A model generated the notes under the pieces. The model was not told the DNA's origin and made no database searches. It worked only from the letters and a program-made list of their open reading frames with translations. Both the position numbers and the translations under genes were made by a program. A stretch of DNA of 64,000 nt from Xylocopa sonorina. Lineage: Eukaryota > Arthropoda > Insecta > Hymenoptera > Apidae. Location: NCBI RefSeq assembly GCF_050948175.1, contig NC_135198.1, positions 11,049,001 through 11,113,000 on the forward strand. Direction: 5' to 3'. This document shows, in pieces, positions 22,101 through 37,100 of the stretch (positions are counted from its first letter, which is position 1; the number at the start of each line of letters is the position of its first letter).

Positions 22101-25100
22101 CGATCGACATATTTCACGCTGGTGAACTATTAACGATCCAAGACGCCATCCTATCGGAGCCATCTGTCTCTGTCCGTTCGATTCTTCCGTTTTCTCCTTT
22201 GTACGTTGCGTCTCCGTGGAACTCGACGCAGTCGAGCGACTCGTTGCAACAACCTCTTCTCTCTTTCTCTCTCTTTTTCCCTCTCTCTCTCCCTCACTCT
22301 TTCTTCGATCGCGATTGAATCGATACGCGTACGTCGTGTCGTACCGTGTTTACCCACGCCTCGTTAATCAATTCCACCACCGTTGGCTCTTGCAATCGCG
22401 ACGTCTACACGGGTATGCGAATGGTCGATAGATCACGATCTAGAGTTGTCTGAAAAAAAACAATACGCGCGGCGAAAGAAATGATAGCTCCTCTCTCGGA
22501 TCTCTCGTAATCCAGATCTTATTTTACACTGTACAATTTCTACCTCCTTACCCCCTAGAAACGGAGGCACGATCGTCCTCGGGGGGTAATCGCCGCATAA
22601 ATTTCACCCGCTAATTACCGGGACGATAAATCCCGATTATCTGATCGGCGGCGATATTAACGGGGCCCTAGCCGCGTTTCGTTGGAATTAAAACAGCGCC
22701 CGCGGCGAAACACGGTCCTCTACGTATCGCGATACAGCCACCACTTAATACACGCTAAATCTCTGATAAATTCCGCTCCCGCGCCATTGCCCTCGGATTA
22801 GTCACGGTGAAAGGGTGCTGTCAAAATATAAACGAGCCCGTAACCGCGTGATAACGCTTCGCTCTCGATGTGTACGTACACGGACCAAGAGAGCAGTAAA
22901 AAAAAAACGACGCGCGAGGTCCATTCACGGACGAGCATAGCGACCGGCTTAAAGGTGGATTGCGAGCGTATTAATCGCTGGTGAACGTCACGGACCGCGT
23001 GGAAACGAAGACAAACCACCAGTTGATTCGTTCGCGGGTCCTCCCGCTGACGAAGCTTATCGTTCGACCTCTCGAGTTCTTTCTCTCGGCCCTCGATTGG
23101 TCACCGAGGTGACTGGACTCGAGTACCGGTCCTGTTAAGCTCCTTTCGACCCGGGAACTCGAAATTAGAACGCGTTTCCTTTCGATAAAGGGCCTCGAGC
23201 CCGCGTCTAAGGTGCTTTGCTCTTGTTAGCTTTGGATTTCGATCGCATTCGTTAGGCGCGACTCCATCGAAAAGTGCACGCGTCATGCCAGGCACCGTTG
23301 CGTTTATCTTTACCTGATTGTCACGACGGAACTTGGGAAGATTGATTCGCTTGGAACGAATAGATATTACGAACGATTAGAACTGCTTTCTCTCCGGGTC
23401 ATCGACGTTCTCTCTCTTTGTTAATGGACTCGCGTGTCGTTCGATGGTTGCACGATTTTAATAAGAAAAATCACTTCTAACACGCGTTAAATCCCAGCCA
23501 GATTCTTCTCCCGATACGCTCGTTACGTTTCAATTCTGTCGATTCTACCCCGCGATTTAATCAAGTCCTCCAGAGACCCAATTTCCACGGGCTCTGCTCG
23601 ACGGTGACGCGATAGAGGAGATGCCTTGTCCCTCGTCGAGTAAATTGCATTCTCCGCCTTTTTCTCCGTGAACCAGTAAAAACCGGCGGTGCTCTCGATT
23701 TCGATCGCGGCCCGATCGATGCAGACTTTGTGTGCCCCAGTAAACCGACCGCTTATCAGATGTTGCATAAAATAGATAAGAATCCCGCGGAGCTCGTAAA
23801 ACTGAATTACGAGCGATCGGTTCGCGGAACACGCCGGTGATTGTACATTCCTACACCTGCCACCACAATGGTGGCACGCGTGCCGGTCAACGTGTGTTAT
23901 TAACGAGCTTTACGCTACCTACCACCGTACGTGCTACATTTTTTTGCGCTGTTAAAAAACCGCGAGCGAATAAAATTTCGGTTACGCAACGGTTCCCCTT
24001 GCAACGACTCGAAACGAGAGAAAAATGTTCTTCTTTAACAGCGCGAAAGTATCGACCGGCCGATACGAGTAACGTTGCGGAATTCCTGCTACGCCTCGTG
24101 GCGTGGAACAAAACGAAGAGGAAGATCGAACGTACAATTTGGGCCACGGTTTAAAACATCGCGTCCGGTCGCTCGGAGCGAGCGGAAAAGAGAGCACCCC
24201 CGCTGGATCGGGAAATCACCCGGGGTGGTAAAACCGATTTCGTGCTGGTTGTCGCTCGAACGCTTTTCGACGGATGAAACGAACGGCGGTGAAAAGGGAA
24301 GAAGGATGGCGGAGAAATATTAATTCGCCGAAGTGAAACGTGCTCGGTCAACGGCTGCTTAAGGGCGACCATCGAGTTAAAAGCGTCGTGAAAGCACGTA
24401 ATTGCGCGTGCTGCGGCGCACGCATTAATTTAATTCCCTCTTTTCCCTCCCTCACTCCCGATTGGCTTTTGAACGCCGCGACAAGAGAATGGCGTGATGC
24501 ACGAGCGTGGAATTAAAACCCTTGTTATGGAATTAAACGACCAGCTTCGGCCTCTACCCCCTCTGCGACATCTTCGAACGGCTCCGATGTCCGGCTGCAT
24601 TATGGATCGCGTTCAATTATAATTCACTAGCTTTACGGTCGCGTCGAATGGGATAGATTTAACTCCGTTACAATATTCCGCGGGACATGTGCAACGCGGA
24701 AGAGGGAACGACGTGAAACGACGATCGATTGCGACGATGGAACTCGTCCGGCGACACGAGTCCGCGAGACTTAATTTAAACCCAGGCAAATTGTCCACGT
24801 GCACGAATGCATACGCCTCGTTCCGATCAACCGTATTTAACCCTGTAAACGATCGTCACAAACGTCCGTTCTTTTGGGCGCTCTAATTGCTCCAACAGGC
24901 GAGCAACGAGACTGGAGTGGTATCGGCTATTCCTGCTCTCGCGTATTGCGTATGGGACTCCGACAGTGAATCGTTCCCTGGCAGCATTGTTGCTCTTTTT
25001 ACCCCCTGGGGGGGTAGAAAAGATATCTAAACGGCACGAGACAACCGCATCGGGCTAGGTAACGAGCTGCGCGCATAAAACGAGGCAAAAACCGGACAGC

Positions 25101-28100
25101 TTGAGCCACTGCGGAGACAAAAGTTTACGAGCTCGGTATTTTCTTCGCTGGCCTTAATAACATCGATCGAGATACACTTGTACCCGCGACAGGAACAATT
25201 GGATAAGGTAAAAAATGGGAGAGCGATGAATAAGAAACGGTATCCACTCGAGAAGTTTACCAGCGCTGTTGGTACGCTGCAGAAGAGTCGAGCAAAACTG
25301 GAGGAAGATCCCTTTCGGAATCGATTCCGACGGGAACACTCCGATCTGACAAAAATACTGCGTACAATGAGGCAATCTGTAGTCCCCCGTTCACAAAAGG
25401 TCCCTCGCGAAAACGTCACGCGTTTCTTTCCTCCTCCTCCTCCTCCTCGTCCTCCGTCTCTCGGTCGTCGTCTGAATCGTGTACGAGTCCGCGCAGGTAC
25501 GGTTCGCGTCCAGCCAACAACGAGAAGGGAGAAGAGAGAAGAGTTTGAAAAAAAAATAGAGGAGAGGCAAGAGGCAAGAATAGAGACAGAGCGTGTGTTT
25601 TTTTTATTCGCTGAACAGAGACAGGTGAATATAATACCTGCGTCGTGGAGGTACAATGACGGGCGTTGTCCAGAGGGGGTGGCGAGAGACGAGAGCACCA
25701 AGAGGGGTGCAGGTTTTTAGTGCTTTTCATCGCGCACACTGCACCCCCGTCTAGGGCACTCCATCACGCGACGATGACACGGTGGCTGCAGTTATCTATC
25801 CGGTTGTCTAGTTTAGAGTACTCCTCCGTCTCTCGTTCTTCGTCTTCACCCCACGGTTCGCCCCTTTTCTCCTCGTCTACGTGCCGTTAAATCGTCCGAC
25901 GGTCTATTCGCGAATTCAGCCTGGCCCCCCTCTTTGTTTCTCGCTTTCCTTAGTTTTCGTCTACACGTTTCGCGACGTCGTTGTCACCACCTCGAATATC
26001 GCCCTCGCGTACGATCGGCTGAATGGCCGGCAGCTCGAGGAAACTTCGACACCGGACGTCGAACGACCGGTGCTCGCGTGCACGCGCCTCGCTCGTTCGT
26101 AGAAACAGCCTTTATTGTCAGGAAGCGCGTGTACGATGGCGTCGACGTCTATGGCACCGTACGTCACCGGGAATGAAAATGAAACGCGTCACGCCGAGGG
26201 AATTGGACGGGGCAAGTGCGACTATCGAAGTCGAATATCCCTGGCACGTTCAATGGGAATCGTTTCTCATTTTATCGCCGATATTCATTCGCTCGACGGC
26301 TTATTGCTGAACCGTTTCGCTTGGAATTTGTACGATTCATTCGGGATTTCACTGTACAGAGTGTCGTAGGATCCGTCTGTTCATTGTAAGACTTTATACC
26401 ATCCACTCTCTAATAGTCCAACTTGTCATCCCGTAATCCGGTAAGACCCGTCTCGCGTATTCTTGAGATCTCTATGCAGAAAACTGCGGCTCGCCCTCCT
26501 ACACGTATCTCGCGAGCAGCACAATTTAACGTGTCGAAAGGATTACCGTTATCGTATATCTCGCGGGCCCAGCGCGACGACAGAGCCACGGCGATACCAA
26601 CGGGAAAAAGAAGGTAAATTGCGGTCTTGGGTGAATCCTCGTGGAAAGCCGGCGTAAAGCGGCTACGTGTGCAAATAATAACAGAGCAAAGTTGGCTGGA
26701 ATTGCACTCGATCTTACGTGCCCCTCGCGGTCCTACTCGGAGACCCATTTCGCAAGAAGGCCAGGTAAAGCGAGGAGACTCGTCTCGTCTCTCGAGAAAT
26801 GAGACGCGAAACGAACGCGGGATCTGAATACGCCGTCGCGATACCCCGCGATGTACGCGCGGGAAAATAATACCAGCTGCTGCTCGGCTCCTCGCTATCC
26901 TGTAACGAACAGAAACGGGGAAGTCGGCGTCCCCGTTAATTGATCAAGAGAACCGACGGAGTCCTCGTAATTGGCAAACAAATAACCGATCCAGAACTAA
27001 CGAACTGACCCAGATCTAGCCGAGTCGGTTTCCGTAACGAAGGCAAACAACGATGATAAAGTTCGACGCGGTCGTACACGCTCGCGGACAGGGCAAGTAC
27101 TTACTGGTGAGTGGTGACGTTGAAGAACAGATGCGAGAACTGCGGCGCTGAATCCTCCGGTCCGTGCGGCGCCGGGAAGCTCGCGACCAGCATAACCGGC
27201 TTCCGGGCGAAATTGTGTTTGCTGTGCCGTAGAAAAGCCACGCTGTCGTTCGCTATCAGGTCCGGGTAATAGTCTTTGTTGTACTCGAAGCCGTGCTTTA
27301 TCTTCTTCCCGTTCATGTTCACGCTGTAGTTGTAGTACCGTGAATTCATTATGAGCCCGCCCCACTCCCGCCAGCCGGGCGGTATGTACGAGCCGTTGTA
27401 TTTGTTTAGATACTTGCCGAAGTACCCTGAAACGTGAGACACGAATTTTAGATAACACGAATTAAACTCCACGCCCCACCAACGTTTGCTCATTTCCATA
27501 GCTCGGCCACTTTCAGCCCCCAGTTGCGAAACCACCAGCTACCAACAGGAGCTACAGTCGGCGAACTTTCAATCCGACAGATAGAGAGTCAAGTAGCGCT
27601 CTCAGCGGAGAAACACGTACAAATGAGCAGTCCAATTTCAATCGGACATTAGGCTAATTCATCTACCGAGTAATTGCTCGACAACCCACGCGGGGAGTAA
27701 GTTTGGCCGTGCGAGCTACTCGTTACTCGCGCGATTGAACTCTAGAGAAGTTTGCGCGTACCCAACACGGTCCGATTTAACGATTGTTAACCCAGGCGAT
27801 AACGAATACCGAATCAGTACACCGCTCGTTTTTTTTTTTCGAGGATTTAGCGCGCGTTTGGCAAAACGTACGAATCATAATGCAGCCGCGGAGTGAGTAA
27901 TGACCGCGAGGCGTGGCCGGCTCGTTTCAGCCAGGCTTAATGATAGAAAGATCTCTAACCCCAGCCAGCGCAATAATAATTAATGCGCTATGGACACGCT
28001 CGGTTCGTCGTAAGAACTGACTCATGTAACAGATCGATTACCCCTGCCCCGGACTGTTTTGCTTTTATTCCACCCAGGCGCTCGTTTCGGGAAGCACGAT

Positions 28101-31100
28101 TAGCAGCAAGGGTACCACACCACCGATCGATTACGAGCGTATGTAACTTTCTCGTTTCGTACAACTTTCTATTACACGCTCGAAAGAGGAAGGAACGCGA
28201 GTGGCGAAAAGAACGAGCGCTCTTCGTCCAGTTGGAGCGATCCTCGCGCGGGGTTGCTCGCCGTTGAAACGCTTCGAACAACGAAACCCCTGGGATAATG
28301 AAATTTTCACTTTTCCCACGGACACGGTCCCCAGGCTAAAAGCGTGTACGCTCAAGCACGTGGCTAGTAAAAATTCCAAAGCTTTTCCTTTCGCTGGTCG
28401 GCGATAAATCACAAAGCAATCCCATTTTCCGTCGGCTAACCCCCCGCCTGGTGTACAGTCACGTCGGTCTAGATTCATCTCGGGGGCAGCGTTGAATTAT
28501 TCATACGGGGCAGCATCACAATAATTAATTCAAAAGTAGCAACGCCGTCCCTTTCGTAGTAGCCGCGGCGGCGTTTACATACCTGTACGCCGCGTCCGCT
28601 ATCGAACAGCCTGGAGAACCGAGGCTTATTTATAACAGTTGTACCCGGAGGGGGTTAGGGTACGGGACAATTTTTTTGCCAGGGTCCAGGGACCACCGAG
28701 CCGGACCAATCGCATTACTCTCGTTTTGCGTTAACCGATGACATCTCAATAAAGGACCGCCTTGTCCGCTAAATATAAAGAACAGTAAATCTTGCAGGAA
28801 CCGGCAGGCACGGGTGGTGGTGGGCACGTAGCTTGGAGCGAAAATTCCGTGCGCGTCCTACACGACGACCTCGGGTTACCGTCTCGACGACGATTCGAGC
28901 CGAACAGACGAACGCTAGACGGTCACTGACATCGCGCCGCGATCTTCGCTCTGTCTGGGTTTTATCAGGATCTTTGATTAACGCTGTGGGGCTGTTTAGC
29001 AAGCTTGTGAAATTTAATTCCTTTCACTGGTGCCGCTGGATCGCTCCGCTTCAATCCTCTACGTAACGACTTGGATATTAGTCGAGGAAAGAGACGAGCG
29101 CGTAGAGAATTTGTTCGAAAGTCTACCAGCGTAGACGGATGGGGAGGAATGAATCTGATCGTAAGTGACAGAGGTGGTTTTAAAAGCGAGTCGACCGCAG
29201 ATCACGCGAGCTGACGTTTCCTGACGGTCCGTCCGTGGAAAAAGGAGCGCGCAGCGGATGTTCGACCTGGTTTCTTCTTCGACGCGAGCCAGCAGCCACG
29301 GACGGAAGGTAGAGAGTAGACAGAAAAAAAAAAAAGGTAGCCACGGATTAATTAGCGGCGTAGTTTGAAAAAGTTTACTGGACCGACGCGGGTAGGATAC
29401 TGTCGCGTCATTTTTTAAAAGCCAGGCACGTTTCTCACGGAACAGGTTTAAAGAATCATGCCGATCCGTGACCGTGGAATTTGCATAAATGTCGCTGGAC
29501 AGAGAGGCTGGTGTTGGTCGGTTGCTTCGAGGATTGCGCTTTAATTATCGATAATTCGAGACGAATAGGCACCGTGCGGTGAATACATTAAGGAACGATG
29601 ACATCTATACTTACCTCTTCGATAATCGAATTAATCATTCGTTGCCAACCTATCATCTTGCCGCAGTAATGGTGTATGTAAAAGTTTCTTGCCCGACCGG
29701 AAATGATGGCTGTGTAATTGATCGATAATGGCCTTTAATTCAAGATTAATGGCTAAATTATACACGGGCTACACTCCCATCCCATACGTCACTGGACACG
29801 CGTAACGTTCGATCGCGATTCTGATTGAATCCGACGTCGAGTAACATGTTAAGACGGTATATAATTTTAGGTTCTCTATGGTACAAACAATCAGGAATCG
29901 CGATTTCGTTTACCAGCTATAATTAAACCGAACTTATTGCGCGCCTCCGCGCGATGATTTACTGACCAGATGTATTTATATCCATCTCGCCGTGTCGATT
30001 TTTCCAGTTCTCGTATGTTGCTCGATAGGATACGTGCATCGGCGAGGTCGTTGCTACGCTCCGCTTCGAGTGCACTTTACATGGCGCTGACTTAGCGCCA
30101 GCCTAAAAATACCAGGTAGCACTGGGGCAGCCGTAAATATCAATTAGATTCTTATCGCGCGATGCGGTGCATACGAGGAACGCCGCGCGCCACCCTACCC
30201 TCTGCTCCAATAATGATCGGCCAGCTGGTAACGAGTCTAATTGCTGCCCCGTCATACCACTTAATCACTGTCGCCGTATCGACCACGACTTACTAAAATA
30301 TGCAATCGTACCTCGACAATGCGCAATCGTATCCCTCTTCGTCCTCCGATCTTTTATATTTACGAACCGCTCCTTTCTCCTTTCGCGTAAAGGAGAGAAC
30401 GTTCTGAAAACCCACAGGCTCGATCGTCTCTCGTCACGACGTCCCGTCTCGAAACACGTCAACGTCGTTGTCTCGAGCTTTCGTCCCTCGAAAGCGAACA
30501 AGCTTCGACGTCGTTCCCGATTCGATCTGCTTCGCTGGCTCGATTATATCCTTTTCACGAATTCGTCGCTCCGTCTGGCCCATATCCCTGCCAGCAGGAT
30601 CCCGCGTGTCCGCTGCATCGACCGCTGCAGACCGTTTCCACGTCGTTTTGCTCGTCGGCAGAGACGAGAGCTCGAGGCCTCGACTGGCGCCAGGATATCA
30701 CGTCAGGTTCCTCCTTTTGTCCCGCTTTGTCGGACGGACCTATCCGATCGACTGCGCCCCGGCTTTTTACGATCGGGCACCGATCGAGGGCTGTCCGCTA
30801 TTATTTTTCCATTTCCACCCGCGCACGCTTTTTCTTTGACCGCGACGCGCGGCTGCGTTTCAGAAGCAACAGGTAATATGGCAGGCCATCGGGAGTGTGC
30901 TCGAATCGACCCACTTTTTTGCGTCACCTTCCTCTCTATTCGAAGGCCATCGCGTCAAATGACGATGTACGAATTTGTCATTGCTCATCCTCACGGTCTT
31001 TCGAAGATCGCGAGAGTTCGTCGAGGTCGTGCTATCGCTACTCGAGTTATTTGACGAACGTGGGAATTGCCTAAGTAGGTCGTGCCAGCTGTTATCTAGG

Positions 31101-34100
31101 CCGCTTAGAAGTCGTGCCATCGTCGGATGAGTTAGTTGCAAAACCCTGGGTACTTAGCAGCACTTCTTCGAGGTTCGATAGCATGATCGAGTAATAATGG
31201 TGACACGAATGTCGGTGAAAGGGTTCAACGAACAAGAACCGCCCGTCTATCCTCAATGAAACTGTACAAAAGCTGGCGTTCCTCAGCGTTCCAGTTAAAA
31301 TCCGATTAGTTGCAAGCGACGCAGTTCATAAATCTGATAGAAGCGGGTTAAAGCTGCACCGTGACAGTATCCAGGTGTGTGTACGTATAGGAAGAAGCTC
31401 GCGGGGTACGTTGCACGGCGCCCAGATTGTCGTCACCGTTTCCGATTCCCGTCACGAAAGGCGGCCCCAGTACGTGTCCGGGGTGGCCGAATTAACGAAC
31501 GGTACCAACGAAATTAGCAAGGCGAAGCCGCCACGCTGGCTATACTCGGGTACATCGCGATGAACCAAATCGCTAATGGGTCTTCTCACAATTATTTCGG
31601 CCGCCTGGTATCGTGCACCCCGGGTATTAACCCCTTTTCGGCGCGGGGTGGCTCGTCGATCGTTCGCGTGTCGACCCGCGTGCCGTTTCTACGATTCCGA
31701 AACGTCACACGGACGATTTAAACGCGCATCGCATGCACCTCGTGCGAGCCAACGTTTTAACGAGCCTGTAAAAAGGAATTGGTACTTGCATTGTTTCAGG
31801 GGTGGTCGTATTTCATAATGAAATTACAGATAAAACGAGCCAGGAGGATTTACATCTTCGTGTGTATCATAGTGATTTCTTAGGAGTGAGTTATTGAATA
31901 TTTCAATCGTTCTTTCTCGTTTATCGCACTCGGGAATACAGTCACTTCGGTTCCGACGATTGCTAAAAATCGACTGGAGTGTTCGCATGTTTATAAATGG
32001 TACCCGCTATAAATGTATATACGAGTAACCAGTCTTGAAATTCATTACGTCGGTGATTCTAGGAAGCCTGAAACCCGCCAGGATGTTCCTCCCTGCGGCT
32101 ATTTGCTCTTCGATTTCATGTACAGACCTTCGACAAATACGAGCGCCATCGGTGCATCTGCAGAATTATCATCGAGGGTTCTTCGAAGAATTCAAAACCA
32201 CTTTGATCCTTGCGCTGGAATAACTTCCTCGCGATTGAAAATCACCCCATTAACCTACAATTAGGCACCCTTAATTCATCACGCGCGTCACTTTTCCTAC
32301 GTGGAACGTCGTTCTTAATACTCACCGCTCACGTCAGGCATTAATCATAGAAAAACGTTTCCGACAACATTTATGACATCTGCGTGTCGCGCTGATACCG
32401 TCATTACGCAGTTATCATGATTATGCAGATAATAGAGACCGATTTATCTTATTACCAGCGGGTGCGTCCGTTGGATCGCAAACATCCCCGTCCCGTCGTG
32501 TCTTCCTCGACCGTTCTTGATTGTTCGCTTCTTAACGAGACGAGTGCGTAGTGTTGCAAGTCGAGGCTTGAAAAATCCGTAACGCAATTCACAAACAAAC
32601 GTTAACAAGTCCTGCTATCGAGGGTAAGAACGCCTCCGCGGCGAAGCTGCACCTGCATCGCGAGGGCGATTATCTCCTCGCGACGACTCCTACGTGTCTC
32701 TCTTTCTCTCTCTCTCTCTCTGATATTTCCTGGAACCTAAATGGGTACTTTGCATAGAATCGCGCTCGATTTCTATTAAATTTAGTATCGACCAGTTCAA
32801 CCTCCTGTATAAATAGTCTCGCCCTCCTCGACGGTTTTACGCCTCATCTCTGGTATAATCCAGAGAAGTGGAAGGCGCGAAGGAAAGCGCATCTTTTGTT
32901 CGAACGGGCTGCGGTCGTTTCAGCGGCTTAAGGTGTCGTTCGTTTTCACCCAATCGTAGACAGCGTCGCTCGCCTTTTGACGACGGCGCAGAGAGGGTCG
33001 CAAAAGCCCAATGAATGCACCGATCCGCTGAGCTGCACCTGCATCGTGGGGGCCCTTTTGTGCACGCGGTGTGCGCGACCCTCGTGTATCTCGCAGCGCG
33101 CGTGTGGGTGCACCGCGTCAGTCCGGCTCGTCTTCGACCTTCTCTCCTCTCTCTTTCGCTTTCTCGTACCCACTCACTTCCGTTTCGCTCTTCAGCCTCG
33201 CTCCTCTTTCCTTCGTGTTCCACACGAGCACTCGAAAAACTGGCGGCGCGTCCTCTCGAGCTACGCAACACGCAGCCAGAAACAATGCTCCTCCTCTGCT
33301 CTGCCGCATGACGCGATTCAAATTTAGATAATCTCACTTTCGCGAACCTGAGCTACCCACCTTCCACCGTTGGAACCATCGGCCACGAAGGGGTTGTTCC
33401 TGATTCCTCGCGCGGAAACTCCCGCGAATTCCATCGCGCGTTTCCATTGCCACGAAATCTTCTCGACTATAAATCTCCCTCTTTATTGGCACCTGCTTGC
33501 TTTCAACCAGGGACACGCGATTCGAGGGATTAGTTACGGCGAATGAGCTCTTCCTACGATTAGAGAAGTTACACTGCACGAGGCTCGGTTTAGCATTTCA
33601 ATGAACGGCTATCCGAGAAGCTCCCTCGCGAACTCGAGGCATATATTCGTCTAATAATATTACAAGTCAACTGCCATCCGCACCTGTATTCGCTAATATA
33701 CTCTGTAATCTATGGCACCCTCGATCCACCCTTGATGCTCCTCTTCCTCTTCGACGCTATATCGCATGCATGCCTATGCAGACGCGATCCTGCGAGATAT
33801 CCCGGCAAACGTGCAGAATAATGACTGCGTCAACGACGAACAGCAACCTGGTCAGGCTGATAACGGCGCACTGTTCGCTCACGCGTACCTCGCGAACGGT
33901 CCAGTCGACTTTCGCGCTGCGCCGCGCGAATCTTCACTTGTATCTACCCTCCAGGATCGTACGATCGTGTTCATGGGCGCACGGATTGAATAGCGCCGGA
34001 GATATCGTTGTCTAAACACGGTGCTTTCGCCTCGACCCTCGGGACACCCTTCGTGGGATACCCTGTCCGTCGCGCGATCGTGTTACTTTCGACGCAAATT

Positions 34101-37100
34101 GAAATAGTCACGTCGAAACTGTCCAATTTGGAATTAGCGTCGGGGATCGAGGGGAGGACGCGATGTTTACGAGGCAACGATACTCGCAGACTTCTAGAAA
34201 TATTCGAACACGCTTAGAGAACGTGTACGGTACCAGCGAATTATGAGACAGCGGACGGAGAACGCGAGTCGAACAACGCGATATATCGTTTACCAGCATC
34301 TCTTCAAGTCATCGCGGCTCCATGCCTCCTCTGCTTCTCCCCCCGTCCGTGCGTTTCATGGAGCCTCGTATCCGAGATTCATGGAATAACATATTCGATT
34401 CCCATATACGACATCCCGGAACCGTGCGAACTTACAAGCGTACAAGGGGATTTGTTTTATCGCCGTCTAGGCCTGGACGCGTAAGGGGGTAGGTGGGTCG
34501 ACCAGGAGTTCCTCGAGCACGTCGATTCGAAAATACGACCACTGGCCAATCGAGCACGCCTCTGGAACGCGGGTATGCAACGTCGTTTCGTTTACCAAGG
34601 AATTTTCTTACGCAGACTGGATCCTGCATTTTCAACGCGCAATCTTGTACGAAAAATTGAACACGCGCGAGCTTTCTATATCCGTTTCGCTTGCAAATTA
34701 GACGAGGCGTTGTCCCGGATACGTACAGCTTCTTTAATGGTTTTAGTTCCCCCCGAGTGTTGCGACCTGAAACGTTACGCTCTCATCCCGTTAATTTCGC
34801 GAAAGCCCCCGCCGATCTACCCGACGTTTCGTAATAACCGTTCTCGAACCGCATCGAGAGATCTCCGTTGAACGGAAGGGATTTCTCGCGTAGCCATTTC
34901 CTGCCAGCGCACGTTGCACACCCGTTCCCGTGCGAAAATCTGATATCGGTAAATTGGGTTTTAAGCACACCTATGCGAGCCCGCGTAAATTATACGGTAG
35001 AAAACGGCTTTCAGATAAGGGGTGCGTCCGCCCCCGTGCACGGCCCACGCGATTCCCTCGCTCGAGTAAATCCTTGAGAGCAGCCACGAAAAGAGGTTCG
35101 TTCCACTTTCCGCGAAAATCTGATACGCACTCTTAGAAGCGACAGGAAAAATTTTCGACAAATTCTGCGGACAATATACGCTCGTATCTCTCATAAATTA
35201 TGAGGTCTTTAAAAGACGTACCGGTTGTACGATTTACATGACTTTGCGGATACGTTTTCTCTAACCGTAGCACAAACTTCTCTCCGTTCTGTAAGTACCT
35301 ATCGATAGAAGAGAACATTTGCCTGCATTCGTATTGCGATAAAGGCCATCGAAACTATCGAATAATCATTCTATGCATACCGCAAAGCGAGCCGCTCACG
35401 GTTCACCGGTTTTTCGAACCTGCAGCGCGCGTGATCTCAAGTAACACGCGGTGGTAAAACGCGAGATCCGCGAGCGAACCGCTAATTATCGAGAGTGTTT
35501 CCGCGGCTAGAAAATACACCCTTCTGGCGAAGAGAAATTCGTTGGTGGGGGGCAAAAACGCGATGGAAATCGTTTCTAACCGGGGGGCGGGACGTGGCAT
35601 CGGGAAAAACTTAATAACCATACGATTTGTCGAGGCTGTTGCATCTCGTCTCGTGACGGCTGATGAAACTCTTTTTAAAAGGTTACTTCCCGAACCGTAT
35701 GTTTAGACGCGGTTAAACCAAGTTTTTTCGCGTACCGCGAGAGCGTTTCATTGCACGCCAAACGAGAGAGTCTGGCTAGAGCACACGGCACGGTCGCGTG
35801 ATATCCTTTCCGAGAATCCGTGAGCGGGATCCAGGTACCCGCGGACGGCTAATAAGTATAACACGGCCGTCGTAGCTTCGTGTTCGATTTGCATAGGCAG
35901 ATCTGCCTGGCGAGCGCTGAGAAATCTGCGGAACGTCGATCACCGTGGAACTGGTATCCGCGCGATCCATTAAGATCTATCCGATATTCTATTAAGATAT
36001 CAACTACCGAGCGAAGCATAAATTACACTCGTTGAGTTTACCGGTAAAATACCAGTTCGCTTCGGAAGCTGACTTTGTACTTTTTCCATAATACGCGTTT
36101 TTTATTACGCGTTTTAGAATTTTTCTTATGTCTTTAGTTGGAGAACCTGACGCCTTATCGTGTCTCCGTTATCGATACTCAGACGTGTCATTTTTTTTTT
36201 TTTTCGTGTCGCTCGTATATTTTTCGATTCGCTTTGAAATGCGTTTCGCCGCAGTGTGTTCGATCGCGGTGCTGTACGCACGCGGAAGGATCCTCGAACA
36301 GCAACTTTAGCGATGCGCGTTGAGAAACGCGCCCAGGCTGTCTTCGCTGGATGCAGTTTGTTTGATCACCGTCCAGCTTCGTCCGGCTGGTATTGTTCGG
36401 TGAACAGGTTCGCGCAAGGTGCACCGCCGAATGTTTCCCTCGCTCGTTCTCACTCTCGACACTTGGAGCCGCCGATTCGAGACCTTTGGTTATCCAACGG
36501 TGAATCTATTCTATACCTGGCGCGGCTCTGGGCGCGTGTGTGGCCTTATCATTATACCCGACGAGCTGCAAAGGGCGTCGTAAAGTGAAAAAACACCGCG
36601 GTAAAGAGGCTGTCGAAACCATTCACGTTGCTCTCGACCGACGACGGTATAACGATTCGTTTCGAAAAAGACGACCAAGCGATCTTATTGCTCGGCGAAC
36701 GGTATTCGAAATGCCCCGTCGTCTCTTCTGACGTTTGATTTACTTCTGGGGACGGTTTAAAAATACCTGGGGCATGTTTTGCCCGGGGCCTCGACGCTCC
36801 GAACGTCCGCGAATTCGGAGAAGAATGTCGCGTACGGGGATTGCTCTGTACGCGGAGGCATTAAGAGGAGATCTCAGGGTCAGCTTCGTTTCTTCAAATG
36901 GAATGCCGCGGTTTTTTACCGCGCGGGGTGAAAGCCACTTTTCAGATGAAGTTCGTTGCACCCTGCCGCAAGGACAGCCAAGGCCATCGGAGATCGCGAG
37001 CCGACGAGCCAAGCAATCTCGACGGCGCATCTTCTATCTCCATACTTTACCCTAACTCATCTAACAACCCGGCTGCAACCGTCCGTCTTAAGAGACAGAT

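Larger units (their letters stand above)
19623..27104 (-). other. Sulf1 intron 3, about 7.5 kb, nothing coding seen
   Basis: GC-rich, with CT-rich tracts at 22254-22300 and 25431-25449. The longest frames are antisense or purine/pyrimidine-biased artefacts. No exon-like segment of any family was recognised. Confidence 0.65.

Noticed and set aside
25027..25739. Overlapping frames on both strands near a CCT-rich stretch
   Set aside because: They arise from purine/pyrimidine-biased low-complexity DNA and show no conserved motif.
30167..31054. 295-codon plus-strand open frame inside Sulf1 intron 2
   Set aside because: It starts with GTG, has no ATG near its beginning, is rich in Arg, Ser and Leu as expected of GC-rich non-coding DNA, and resembles no family.
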